Origin: Lysobacterales bacterium
GTDB lineage: Bacteria; Pseudomonadota; Gammaproteobacteria; Xanthomonadales; Xanthomonadaceae
Length of the DNA: 64,000 nt
Direction: 5' to 3'
Assembly: GCA_017302135.1 (NCBI GenBank)
Contig: JAFLDZ010000015.1
Coordinates: forward strand, 1 to 64,000
Both the position numbers and the translations under genes were made by a program. The notes under the pieces were generated by a model. That model did not search any database, had not been told where the DNA came from, and was given only the letters and a program-made list of their open reading frames with translations. Of the stretch, positions 35,189 through 42,992 are shown piece by piece. The number at the start of each line of letters is the position of its first letter. Position 1 is the first letter of the stretch.

Positions 35189-36163
35189 ATGAGTGCGCCG
35201 GAGGCGGTAGCCGACGAGGGCGGCAGCATCGCTGCGCAGATGCCGGATATGCCCGCAGCTCCGCACAGACTCGATCCGGGCGGCGTGCTGCTGGTCGCGT
35301 TCGGCGCGGTCGCGTTCTCGGGCAAGGCCATCATCGTGAAGCTGGGCTTCCGGCTGGGCGCGGATGCCATCACCCTGCTCGCGCTGCGCATGGCGGTGGC
35401 GCTGCCGTTCTTCCTGCTGATCGGCGTCTGGGCCGCGCGTCGCGCGCCGGCATTGGCGCGCGGCGACCGCTGGCGCATCGTTGCGCTCGGCGTCTGCGGC
35501 TATTACCTCGCGAGTCTGCTCGATTTCCTCGGGCTCGCCTATATTTCGGCGACGCTCGAACGGGTGATCCTGTATCTCACGCCGACCTTCGTGCTGCTGT
35601 TCGGCGCGCTGCTCGCGCATCGACGCCCCACGCGGCGTCAGCTCGTTGCGCTGGCGATCAGCTATCTCGGCGTGCTGCTGGCGTTCGGCCACGATCTCGG
35701 CGTGGTCGGCGGCGATGTCGTTCGCGGCGGTCTGCTGGTGCTTGGCAGCGCGGTGTCGTACGCGATCTATCTCTACGGCAGCGGCGAGATCGTCGCGCGG
35801 GTCGGCGCGGTGCGGTTGACCGCGTATGCCAGCACGGTCGCGAGCGTGCTGTGTATCGGCCAGTATCTGCTTCTGGAACCGCGCGGTCTGCCCGCGTTGC
35901 CGGGCGCGGTCTACGGGCTGTCGCTGTTGAACGGCACGGTGTGCACGGTGTTGCCGGTGCTGGCGACGATGGTAGGTGTTCGGCGCATCGGTTCCGGGCC
36001 GGCGTCGCAGATCGGCATGATCGGGCCGGTTTCGACCATCGTGCTTAGCCTGTTGATCCTGCACGAACCGATGGGCCCCTGGCAGATCACGGGAACGCTG
36101 CTGGTGGTGGCGGGCGTGCTGTCGATGTCGCGTTCGAAGATCGCCTATTCAAAGATGGCCTGA
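35189..36163 (+). CDS. EamA/DMT-family inner-membrane transporter
   Basis: 324 residues with ten transmembrane segments in two repeated EamA halves (about 30-165 and 180-310); GSGPASQIGMIGPVSTIVLS and YISATLERVILYLTPTFVLLFG are typical of RhaT/YdcZ-like DMT carriers. The N-terminal 28 residues are hydrophilic. The substrate is unknown; neighbours suggest amino acid or metabolite export, but this is weak. It follows hutG by 10 bp and is convergent with the usher-like gene. Confidence 0.9.
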   Translation: MSAPEAVADEGGSIAAQMPDMPAAPHRLDPGGVLLVAFGAVAFSGKAIIVKLGFRLGADAITLLALRMAVALPFFLLIGVWAARRAPALARGDRWRIVALGVCGYYLASLLDFLGLAYISATLERVILYLTPTFVLLFGALLAHRRPTRRQLVALAISYLGVLLAFGHDLGVVGGDVVRGGLLVLGSAVSYAIYLYGSGEIVARVGAVRLTAYASTVASVLCIGQYLLLEPRGLPALPGAVYGLSLLNGTVCTVLPVLATMVGVRRIGSGPASQIGMIGPVSTIVLSLLILHEPMGPWQITGTLLVVAGVLSMSRSKIAYSKMA

Positions 36164-36208
36164 TCGAAGATGGCTTGATGGTTCGGCATCGCGCGTCGCC
36201 GCACGGTA

Positions 36209-38341
36209 TCAGCGCGGACGCACGGCGCCGATATCGACGATCGTTTCGCCGCGCACATCGACCTGCAGATTCCGGCGCCCACGCTCCTCGTCGATCGACC
36301 ACGGCAGCGGCAGATTGTCCGGCACGGCTTCGAGCGTGTGCGTGCCCACCGCGACCCGTTCGAATACGAATCGACCCTGACCGTCGGTGCGCACGCTGTA
36401 GCGGTCGTCGAGCACGATGGTGATGTTCGCGGCCGGTTGTTCGGACGCCGCGCGCACGCCGTCGTTGTTGTCGTCGAGAAACACGCTGCCGGCGATGCTC
36501 CCCGTCGCTGCATCGGGCGGGCCGCCCAGCACCTGCCGTGCGCGGCCCGCGCTGTAGTCGTAGCGCAGGCTGACATACACCGAGCGGTCGTGCGGCAGCG
36601 TTCCGAACACCGGCTGACCGGTCAACGGATCGAGTGCGAACGGCGAGCGCCGCGCGCTGCGACTCTCGCTGAGATTGCCGAGCAGGGTCCAGCGCGATGC
36701 GACCCGCCAGCGCCAGCCCAGATTCAGATCGAGGCCCCGCGATGCATCGTTGTCCTGACTGTGGCTCCAGCGGATCGTGCCGTCGAGCGAGATGTCGTCG
36801 GTGAGATCGAAGCCGCCGTACGCGGCGAGCGACAGCGTGCGGCTGGTGCGCAACTGGCCATTCGCCAATTCGCCGATGCCTGCCGACAGCGACAATCGCG
36901 AGCCTTCGCGCATCCGCAGCGCGTGATCGACCAGCACCTGCCAACTGTCGGCATTGCGCTGGGCGTGGGCGCGGTCGTACTGCAGCCGGGTCTGGCCCCA
37001 GCGCGACTGCGCGTCGAGAAACAACTGCAGCGCCTGCGCGCTGTCGTCGGCGCTGTCGCTGCGGCTGTCGCGCGCCGACATCCCGCCGCCGTAACCGAGA
37101 CGCGCGCTTGCCTGATAGCGCAGGAAACTGTTGCCGTACCAACCGTCGAAACCGTTTCCGGAAATCGAATCGATACGGTCGATGCCGGCATTCCAGCTCC
37201 AGCGCGCGCGGTTGAAATCCAGACGGTAGTAGCCGCCACGCACATCGTTGTTGATCGGCCACGCGCCCCAGGCCAGCTCCGGTTCGAGATGGAACGCGCC
37301 GTAACGATGGGTGAAGCGGCCGCGATCGGCGCGCGCGTCGATCCACGCGCCGGCCGCCTGCGCGGCATCGGTGTCGCTGGTCTGCAGATGCACGGCGACG
37401 CTGTCGTGTGCGCCCTGCCAGCGGTTGCCGAACAGCAGCGCACGGGTGGCGGTGTTCTGGAAGGCGGGCAAGCCCTGATCGTCGGGCACGATCCGGCCAT
37501 CGGTGACCAGCAGCGATGCCGCGCCGGTCCATCGCTTCGACCATGCCCACTGCGCACCGACGGTCGCCACCGAACCGTCGCCGGTATCGAAACCGCTCAG
37601 CCGCGCGCCGTCGTAAGCGCCGCCGCGACCGACCGCAGCCTGCAACTGCAGTCCGCTCGCGCGCTGTTGCCATTCGCTGCTGGCACCCAGCATCGGCACG
37701 CTCGGCAGGAAGAAGCGGTACTGCTCGCGCAACAGCGCCGGCATCGGCGTATTCAACACGCCGAGCCCGTTGTTCACCGACCAGCCGCCGGGCATGGCCA
37801 GACCGCGTTGCCACAGCGTCGCGGTGCCGCGCCAGTGTTCCCCGCCGTTGCGCGGGTGATCGCTGCGGAACACCAACGCCTCTGCGGAGAGCGTGCCGAA
37901 CGCATCGGTGTCCCAGGAACCGCCGAATCCCGCGCCGAGCTCGACGCTGCGTTCGCCCGCGAAACGGCTGCGGTGCGCGACCAGTTCGATGTGCGCGGCG
38001 CGCGGTGCGCCGGACGTGTTCTGCTCGTCGTCATCCACGGGCAGGGACGCGAGCTTTTCCGGCGCGATGATCCGGTCCTGGTAAGGCGTCGCGGTGTCGT
38101 CGTCGCTCGTCGGCGGCGCGCCGAGTTCCGTGAAAGGATCGTAGCTCGGGTCGTAGTTCGCGTCGAAGCCGGCATCGACGCCAGCGTTGAAATCCGTATT
38201 TCCGGTCGTGCCGCCGTTCGCATCGGCGCTGGAAGATCCAGCAGCGAAACCCGGCGCCGATGTCAGGGCGAGCGCGATCGCGAGCGCCAGCAGTACTGGC
38301 GCGAATCGGCGATCCGCTGCGCGTCCCTGCATCCTGCTCAT
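36209..38341 (-). CDS. Usher-like outer-membrane beta-barrel protein with C-terminal SdrD/Cna-B-like domain
   Basis: 710 residues, last gene of the four-gene overlap chain. A signal peptide (about 1-34) is followed by a disordered Asp/Gly-rich stretch (to about 105). From about 110 to 590 the sequence alternates aromatic-Gly strands (for example YGAFHLEPELAWGAW, RYQASARLGYGGGMS), the pattern of a large beta-barrel; the YRFFLPSVPMLGASSEW region resembles ushers. The last about 90 residues contain GSIAGSVFLDDNNDGVR, an SdrD/Cna-B-like beta-sandwich. The usual N-terminal periplasmic and plug modules of FimD are not obvious. The chaperone and pilin-like genes next to it support an export role, so usher-like is an inference. 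Confidence 0.65.
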   Translation of the reverse strand: MSRMQGRAADRRFAPVLLALAIALALTSAPGFAAGSSSADANGGTTGNTDFNAGVDAGFDANYDPSYDPFTELGAPPTSDDDTATPYQDRIIAPEKLASLPVDDDEQNTSGAPRAAHIELVAHRSRFAGERSVELGAGFGGSWDTDAFGTLSAEALVFRSDHPRNGGEHWRGTATLWQRGLAMPGGWSVNNGLGVLNTPMPALLREQYRFFLPSVPMLGASSEWQQRASGLQLQAAVGRGGAYDGARLSGFDTGDGSVATVGAQWAWSKRWTGAASLLVTDGRIVPDDQGLPAFQNTATRALLFGNRWQGAHDSVAVHLQTSDTDAAQAAGAWIDARADRGRFTHRYGAFHLEPELAWGAWPINNDVRGGYYRLDFNRARWSWNAGIDRIDSISGNGFDGWYGNSFLRYQASARLGYGGGMSARDSRSDSADDSAQALQLFLDAQSRWGQTRLQYDRAHAQRNADSWQVLVDHALRMREGSRLSLSAGIGELANGQLRTSRTLSLAAYGGFDLTDDISLDGTIRWSHSQDNDASRGLDLNLGWRWRVASRWTLLGNLSESRSARRSPFALDPLTGQPVFGTLPHDRSVYVSLRYDYSAGRARQVLGGPPDAATGSIAGSVFLDDNNDGVRAASEQPAANITIVLDDRYSVRTDGQGRFVFERVAVGTHTLEAVPDNLPLPWSIDEERGRRNLQVDVRGETIVDIGAVRPR

Positions 38342-39153
38342 CGGTTGAGGGTGGTCTCGATATCCAGCCGCTGGCTGCCCGAATCGAGCCGCCCTTTGAT
38401 GCGCAGCGGATAGATGATCGTGGGCGTCTGCGCGCTGTTGTCTTCGGCCTGCGGGTAGAGCGGAATGTCGCGGGTCGCACCGACCAGGATCGGACTGTTG
38501 TCGGGCACCAGCACGATCCGTCGGCCGTCAGCGTCGACGGCCGCCAGATAACCATCGAGCCTGCCGTGCATGTCGCCGACGTTGCGCACGCGCAGCACCG
38601 GCAATGTATGGCCCTGCACGCTGGCGCTGCGGGTTTCGAGCACATCGAGATTGGGTGCGGCATCGCCGATCGCCAGGTAGACGATCACGCCGATCCGCCC
38701 GCTGACCGGCAGCGGCACGTTGCCGCGCGGCGGCTGCGGTTCGCCTTCGATCATGATCGCGAACCGGCATTCGCCGCGCGGTGTGCCGGCGGGCACCGCG
38801 ACTTCAAAACGGTAGCGGCGCTTGCCGTTGCCCTTCACCGCGATCTCGCCGGCTTCGATGCCGACCCACGGCCGGCAGCTGTCTTTGGACAGTGCCTGCG
38901 AAAACACCGGTCCGCCCTGCGCATCGAGGGTCCAATCGGCGGTCTGCACGGTGTAACGCGCCGCCTTCGTCGACGTGTTGTTGATTTCGATGACGTTGCG
39001 GTAGGTCGCACCCGCTTTCGCACGATCTTCGAAGCGCGGCGGCGTCACCACCACTGCGAATTCCTGCGCCGCTGCGGGCGTTGGCTGCGCGACGGACGCG
39101 AATGCGATGGCGATCAGCGCGAACGCGCAGCGCAGGCGGACGGATGTGATCAC
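38338..39153 (-). CDS. Pilus-type periplasmic chaperone
   Basis: 271 residues. The GTG start at 39153 overlaps the preceding stop (GTGA), and its TGA overlaps the usher-like ATG. A signal peptide of about 29 residues precedes an Ig-like two-domain protein: RNVIEINNTSTKAARYTVQT is a beta-strand pair typical of the first chaperone domain, and the second ends VYLAIGDAAPNLDV...LRVRNVGDMHG. It should bind secreted beta-rich subunits and deliver them to the barrel. The classical FGS/FGL G1 strand motif was not clearly seen, so it may be a divergent (alternative) class. Confidence 0.7.
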   Translation of the reverse strand: MITSVRLRCAFALIAIAFASVAQPTPAAAQEFAVVVTPPRFEDRAKAGATYRNVIEINNTSTKAARYTVQTADWTLDAQGGPVFSQALSKDSCRPWVGIEAGEIAVKGNGKRRYRFEVAVPAGTPRGECRFAIMIEGEPQPPRGNVPLPVSGRIGVIVYLAIGDAAPNLDVLETRSASVQGHTLPVLRVRNVGDMHGRLDGYLAAVDADGRRIVLVPDNSPILVGATRDIPLYPQAEDNSAQTPTIIYPLRIKGRLDSGSQRLDIETTLNR

Positions 39154-39614
39154 GGCGACTCCAATTCGATCTCGAACGCGAAGGTCAGATCCTGCGGCCG
39201 CAGCACGCGGTTGCCGTCGGCCTGGATCGTGATGCGGAAGGTGTCTTCCAGCCGATCGCTCTGGATCGGTCCGGCATAGACCAGGGTGCGGCCGCCGTCG
39301 CGCAGCGCGCCGGGCAACAGCGGTCCGTTGGCGGTCCAGCGCACGTCCACCGGGCCGATCGGCTGCGACGGCAGCGTCTGGTAGATACGCGCGCGGCGTC
39401 CGCGCCAGGGCGATACATCCAGCCGCACCAGCACCACGACCTGACCGGTCATGGTCGACGCCTGTCCGGGCTGCGGCACCAGCGTATTCCAGCGCATCTT
39501 GATCGGGCCGGCCTCCAGCACGTGGCTGGCGCTGTCGTCGACCGGAAAGGACTGCGCGGCGATCGGGGATGCCCACAGCGCAGCGATGAGCAGCAACAGC
39601 AGGTTGCGGATCAT
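39150..39614 (-). CDS. Secreted beta-rich protein in the chaperone/usher-like operon
   Basis: 154 residues. Signal peptide (about 1-20, ending IAA-QSF) and a mature beta-sandwich-like chain with alternating strands (VVVLVRLDVSPW, DTFRITIQADGN). The end, LTFAFEIELESP, looks like a terminal beta-strand, as in the two other secreted proteins of this locus. It is probably a minor subunit or tip protein, or a chaperone partner; the family is not recognised. Both ends overlap neighbours by 4 nt, so it is produced in step with them. Confidence 0.65.
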   Translation of the reverse strand: MIRNLLLLLIAALWASPIAAQSFPVDDSASHVLEAGPIKMRWNTLVPQPGQASTMTGQVVVLVRLDVSPWRGRRARIYQTLPSQPIGPVDVRWTANGPLLPGALRDGGRTLVYAGPIQSDRLEDTFRITIQADGNRVLRPQDLTFAFEIELESP

Positions 39615-40288
39615 GGCGTGGCCAAGGTGTAGGTGACGCGCGCGTTGTAGGTGCCGGCGGCGACGATCGCATCGTTGCCGTAGCGGAAGGTGTGACAGCT
39701 CTCGTTCCAGGTGTTGCGAAGCAGCGTCGCCAGCGTCTGCGTGCCGCCGGTGAAGGTGCCGGCCGGGATCGGCTGCGCACCGGCGTCTCCATTGCCGCTG
39801 CTGGTCCAACTGATCTGGCTGATCGGAATGCTGTCGCCGCCGGCGCTGGTCAGCGTGGCAGGCGATGTCGCACGCAGCGTGGCACTTTGATTGACGGTGG
39901 TGGGCAAGCGATAAAACGCGCTGATGTAGACCTGCCCGGTGTTGCAGAACGCGAAGCCATCGAGGTCGCTGGTGAGCCGGCCGGTGCCGGTCATCGTCTG
40001 GTCGACGGTGTTGCCGACGACGTTCGCCGGCACCGTGACGCTGACCACATTGACCGTGGTGTTGGCGGTGGGCGTGCCGCCGGCGTTGTAATTGCCGCCG
40101 CTGATGCTGCCGTCGCCGACGCGCAGGTATGCGGCCTTGGTGCCGGTACCGATGGCGATGGTGTAAGCGCAGGCATGGCCGATGCCGGCGATGGCCAGCA
40201 CAGGCAACAGCAGCATGGGCGATCGCAGCATGCGCGATGCGATGCGGATGCCGGGAAAACGGGGAAGATGGGAGAGATGCAAATCCAT
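39611..40288 (-). CDS. Secreted pilin-like protein
   Basis: 225 residues from ATG at 40288, preceded by GAGAGAG. A hydrophobic core at about 25-41 is a signal peptide with a long n-region; ATG at 40231 would be a shorter alternative. The mature protein is rich in Thr, Gly, Asn, Ala and low in charge, as pilins are, and has three Cys (ACAYTIAI, FCNTGQVY, SCHTFRYG). It ends AAGTYNARVTYTLATP, a final beta-strand suitable for donor-strand complementation. First gene of the four-gene overlap chain, behind the hairpin at 40309-40334. Confidence 0.68.
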   Translation of the reverse strand: MDLHLSHLPRFPGIRIASRMLRSPMLLLPVLAIAGIGHACAYTIAIGTGTKAAYLRVGDGSISGGNYNAGGTPTANTTVNVVSVTVPANVVGNTVDQTMTGTGRLTSDLDGFAFCNTGQVYISAFYRLPTTVNQSATLRATSPATLTSAGGDSIPISQISWTSSGNGDAGAQPIPAGTFTGGTQTLATLLRNTWNESCHTFRYGNDAIVAAGTYNARVTYTLATP

Positions 40289-40308
40289 GGCGTGACTCTC
40301 TCGAACGA

Positions 40309-40334
40309 AGGGGCTGCCCTGAAGGACAGCCCCT
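40309..40334 (-). terminator. Hairpin between the first pilin-like gene and the rest of the operon
   Basis: AGGGGCTG and CAGCCCCT form an 8-bp stem with a 10-nt loop that can itself pair (CC..GG). It sits in the 89-bp spacer after the gene at 40378. A partial terminator or RNA-stabilising hairpin here would raise the first subunit relative to chaperone and usher, as in classical pilus operons. No good T-run follows. Confidence 0.5.
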
Positions 40335-40377
40335 GGCGAACAGTTCCTGATGAAGCAGGCGTCGAGGCTGTCTTCGA

Positions 40378-40968
40378 TTACGGCAACGATGCGGTGTAGG
40401 CCACGCGGCCGTTGTTGACGTTCACGCCGCCGTAGCTGCCGGCGCCGACGAAGTTGCTGTTGCTGTAGGCGAACGACCAGTTGGCGGTGCGATCGACCAC
40501 GCGCGTGCCGACGTTCGGCGTGACCGTGATCGCGGCGCTGGTGCCGCCGTCGATCAGGGTGGGCACGTTGAGATTCGGATCGGAGCTGGTCGAGAGGATT
40601 TCGGCGAACGAGATGTTCTCGCCGGCACCGTTGTTGAGCTGTCCGAGCGTGGTGCCGGTCAGCGACACATTGCCGTTGTTGCTCTGCAGCAGCACCGGGA
40701 CGGCGCCGCCGTTGGTGCGGGCGACGTCGGTGCCGTCGCCGACGTTGGCGGCCGGCACCGCGAATTCGACGAGGTCGATCGTGGCGCCAGCGCTGCCGAC
40801 CTGGAAACGGATGAACTTCGGGATGACCACCCGGAAGTCGAGACGGGCGTTGGCGTTGAGCGTGCCGGCGCCGGTCTGGAAGTCGGATTCGGCATGGGCG
40901 GGCATCACGGCAGCCATGGCGAGGCAGAGCAGGCCGGCTGCGCCGAGGGTCTTGCGGGTCTTCAGCAT
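40378..40968 (-). CDS. Secreted pilin-like protein, promoter-proximal subunit candidate
   Basis: 196 residues from ATG at 40968 with AAGGA upstream. Signal peptide (about 1-26, AHA-ESD). The mature chain has no Cys and is Asn/Gly/Thr/Ala-rich, like fimbrial major subunits and DUF4402-type proteins: FRVVIPKFIRFQVGSAG, then repeated beta-strands, ending GVNVNNGRVAYTASLP. That C-terminal strand resembles the one of the next secreted protein. Being first and isolated from the rest by a hairpin, it is the best major-subunit candidate. Confidence 0.7.
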   Translation of the reverse strand: MLKTRKTLGAAGLLCLAMAAVMPAHAESDFQTGAGTLNANARLDFRVVIPKFIRFQVGSAGATIDLVEFAVPAANVGDGTDVARTNGGAVPVLLQSNNGNVSLTGTTLGQLNNGAGENISFAEILSTSSDPNLNVPTLIDGGTSAAITVTPNVGTRVVDRTANWSFAYSNSNFVGAGSYGGVNVNNGRVAYTASLP

Positions 40969-41271
40969 CGTGTCATTCCTTGGTGGATGGACTGGGAACA
41001 TCGCGGTCACCGGCCGTGCAGCCGTGGTCGCGAAGGTGTGTCGCAGACGGGTTCCAAGCACGGACCGTGCCATCCGAGCACCGCGATTTGCCTTCGAAAT
41101 AGCGTGATGTCGATACGCAAAAGTCCCCTTCGATTCACGTGGTCAATGGCGATTTTTGCCCTCCGGTGTCGCGTTGTGGCAATTCCGACGACGCCCGACG
41201 TTCTGCTGCGGGCGCCGAATTCCGTACACTCTGCCCGTGCCGGCAACCTCTGCCCGGCAGGGGAATGGGGA
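40969..41271. promoter_or_regulatory. Divergent region between the pilin-like operon and an orphan membrane protein gene
   Basis: 303 bp. Rightward, TACACT (41225-41230) is a plausible -10 with a weak TTCTGC at -35 spacing of 18. Leftward, TTGACC occurs on the minus strand near 41140-41145 without a good -10. No gene or RNA is supported. Confidence 0.35.
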
Positions 41272-42312
41272 ATGACCGTATTGCAGATCCTGGCCGTGGT
41301 GCTCGCCACCCTTGTCGGCTTCGTCGTGCTATTGCTGCTGTTGCTGCGCTTCGCATTGCCCTGGTGGCTGTCGCGGAAGATCGCGGCGATGGCCGATCTG
41401 CCGCAGACCGGTATCGCTGCGCGCATCACCCTAGTACCGAACGTCCAGACCTGGCAGCAACCGGGGACCGCAGGCCAAGTCGATGCGCTGTTGGCTGCGG
41501 GCTTCGACGAGGTCGGGCGTTTCTCTGTCCCGGAGATGCCGACGATGCAGCTGTGGGCCGGCGTCCATCCGCAGGACGGTGTCGCTGCTGCGGTCTACGA
41601 TCACGGCAAGATGCCGGTGTTCTTCGATCTGGTGCGGGTCTATGCGGACTACGCCACCTGCACCGTCACCACCAACCCGATCCACGATCCGGACAACGTT
41701 CCGCAGGGCAGTGCGTGCATCGCCGATCCCGCGATGACGGCGGCGGCCGCGCAGGACATCCTGCGCGCACAACCTCTGGCCGGCACGGTGCTGCCGATGG
41801 ATGCCGAAAATTTCGGGCCGATCTTCATCGAGCTTTATGCGCGCTCGATCGATCACATCCTGTCGAAGAACATGCCGGACGCGGACAAGATGCGGCGCGT
41901 CGGCGCGCGCGTCTCCGAAGCCACCGGCACGCCGGTGCCGGAACTCGACGACAAGCAGATGCAGTGGGCGATCGAGATGGAGCGCGGCAATCGTTTGTCC
42001 GCGCTGCAGGAAGCCATCATCGATCGCTTTCTTCAGTCCGGGCAGGTCGATGCCCGCGAGTGGGAGCGGGTCCGCGACCGCGTGGTCGTGGTCCACGATC
42101 TGCTGAGCCGCGAAGACGCCGCCGATCTCGCGCGGATGGCGGCCGACTGGGATGCTTCCGGGCCGGTGGCCGAATCGGTGCTGTCGCAGATGCTGTCGCC
42201 GATCGATACCTTCGAACACATCGCGGTGCTGCTGCCCGAAACGCAGCGGCTGCGGCTGTTGGGCGAAGTCGATCACCCGCTGTATTCGCAGTTGTACGTG
42301 GCGAATGTCTAG
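41272..42312 (+). CDS. Membrane-anchored protein of unknown function
   Basis: 346 residues, ATG at 41272 after GGGGAATGGGG. One hydrophobic segment (about 4-28) is a membrane anchor; the remainder is soluble, without a motif I know. It contains DGVAAAVYDHGKMPVFFDLVRVYADYATCTV, TTNPIHDPDNVPQGS, and a Leu-rich C-terminal helical region (VLLPETQRLRLLGEVDHPL). The two halves look like a mixed alpha/beta domain and a helical domain. No operon partner. Divergent from the surface-structure operon and convergent with the DUF1697 gene. Confidence 0.8.
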   Translation: MTVLQILAVVLATLVGFVVLLLLLLRFALPWWLSRKIAAMADLPQTGIAARITLVPNVQTWQQPGTAGQVDALLAAGFDEVGRFSVPEMPTMQLWAGVHPQDGVAAAVYDHGKMPVFFDLVRVYADYATCTVTTNPIHDPDNVPQGSACIADPAMTAAAAQDILRAQPLAGTVLPMDAENFGPIFIELYARSIDHILSKNMPDADKMRRVGARVSEATGTPVPELDDKQMQWAIEMERGNRLSALQEAIIDRFLQSGQVDAREWERVRDRVVVVHDLLSREDAADLARMAADWDASGPVAESVLSQMLSPIDTFEHIAVLLPETQRLRLLGEVDHPLYSQLYVANV

Positions 42313-42327
42313 CGGTGGAGCTTTGCT

Positions 42328-42870
42328 TCAGCGGCTGCCGGCTGCGAGCGACTGCAGCTTGAGTACGGTCGACCAGTTGCGGCTGGTGATGCTGTCGCGA
42401 AATGCCGGCCCGACGAGTTTGTCGGCGCATGCGCTTTTCAGGATGCCATCCGGGCACCACAGATAAAGCGCGTCCGCGCCGAGGGCGACATGCTCGCCCG
42501 CCGCCTTGTCGACCAGCGCCTGCAACGGCTTGCGGTCGGCACCGGCGGCGATGAAACCCACGAGCATCCGCGACGGGTCGTCCATGCGATCGAGGAACGG
42601 GTTGCCGGCGGCGGCCGCATCCAACTCGGCCGCCGTCAGAACGAGCGTGTTGGCCGAAACGCCGGTGGTCCGGATCAGCGCGGCGGCGATCCGCTTCGCG
42701 TTGCCCGCAGTCGAACTGCGGCCGGCATCGAACACGACGTTGCCGCTGTTGAGCAGAGTCTGGACATTCTTGAATCCGAGATCGCCGAACATCGTGCGCA
42801 GATCCGCCATCGCAACGCGTTTGGCCTTGCCGACGTTGATGCCGCGGAACAGTGCGATCTGGATCGTCAT
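42328..42870 (-). CDS. DUF1697-family protein
   Basis: 180 residues. N-terminus IALFRGINVGKAKRVAMADLR, then TLLNSGNVVFDAG and NWSTVLKLQSLA at the end, the whole family pattern of DUF1697, whose function is unknown. The TSRNWSTV region is most conserved. Convergent with the orphan membrane protein gene; its start lies 103 bp downstream of the parE stop, in a gap carrying an extra copy of parE's last codons. Confidence 0.88.
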   Translation of the reverse strand: MTIQIALFRGINVGKAKRVAMADLRTMFGDLGFKNVQTLLNSGNVVFDAGRSSTAGNAKRIAAALIRTTGVSANTLVLTAAELDAAAAGNPFLDRMDDPSRMLVGFIAAGADRKPLQALVDKAAGEHVALGADALYLWCPDGILKSACADKLVGPAFRDSITSRNWSTVLKLQSLAAGSR

Positions 42871-42873
42871 GGA

Positions 42874-42992
42874 TCAGACCTCCAGCGTCGCCAGATCGCC
42901 CGCGCCATGCGAAGAACGCAGCCGCTGTCGTCTACGTGCCGTCGCAACGGCTGGTGGCGGTGAAATCGCCATTCAGACCTCCAGCGTCGCCA
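42874..42992. repeat. Duplicated parE 3' end (20-bp direct repeat, 99 bp apart)
   Basis: The sequence TCAGACCTCCAGCGTCGCCA occurs at 42874-42893 and 42973-42992. The second copy is the parE stop with the codons for its last residues (DLATLEV). The first copy, in the parE-DUF1697 gap, reads on the minus strand as GDLATLEV-stop, but the codons before LATLEV differ by synonymous changes (GGC GAT CTG versus GGA GAC TTG). It looks like a stray parE tail. Confidence 0.75.
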
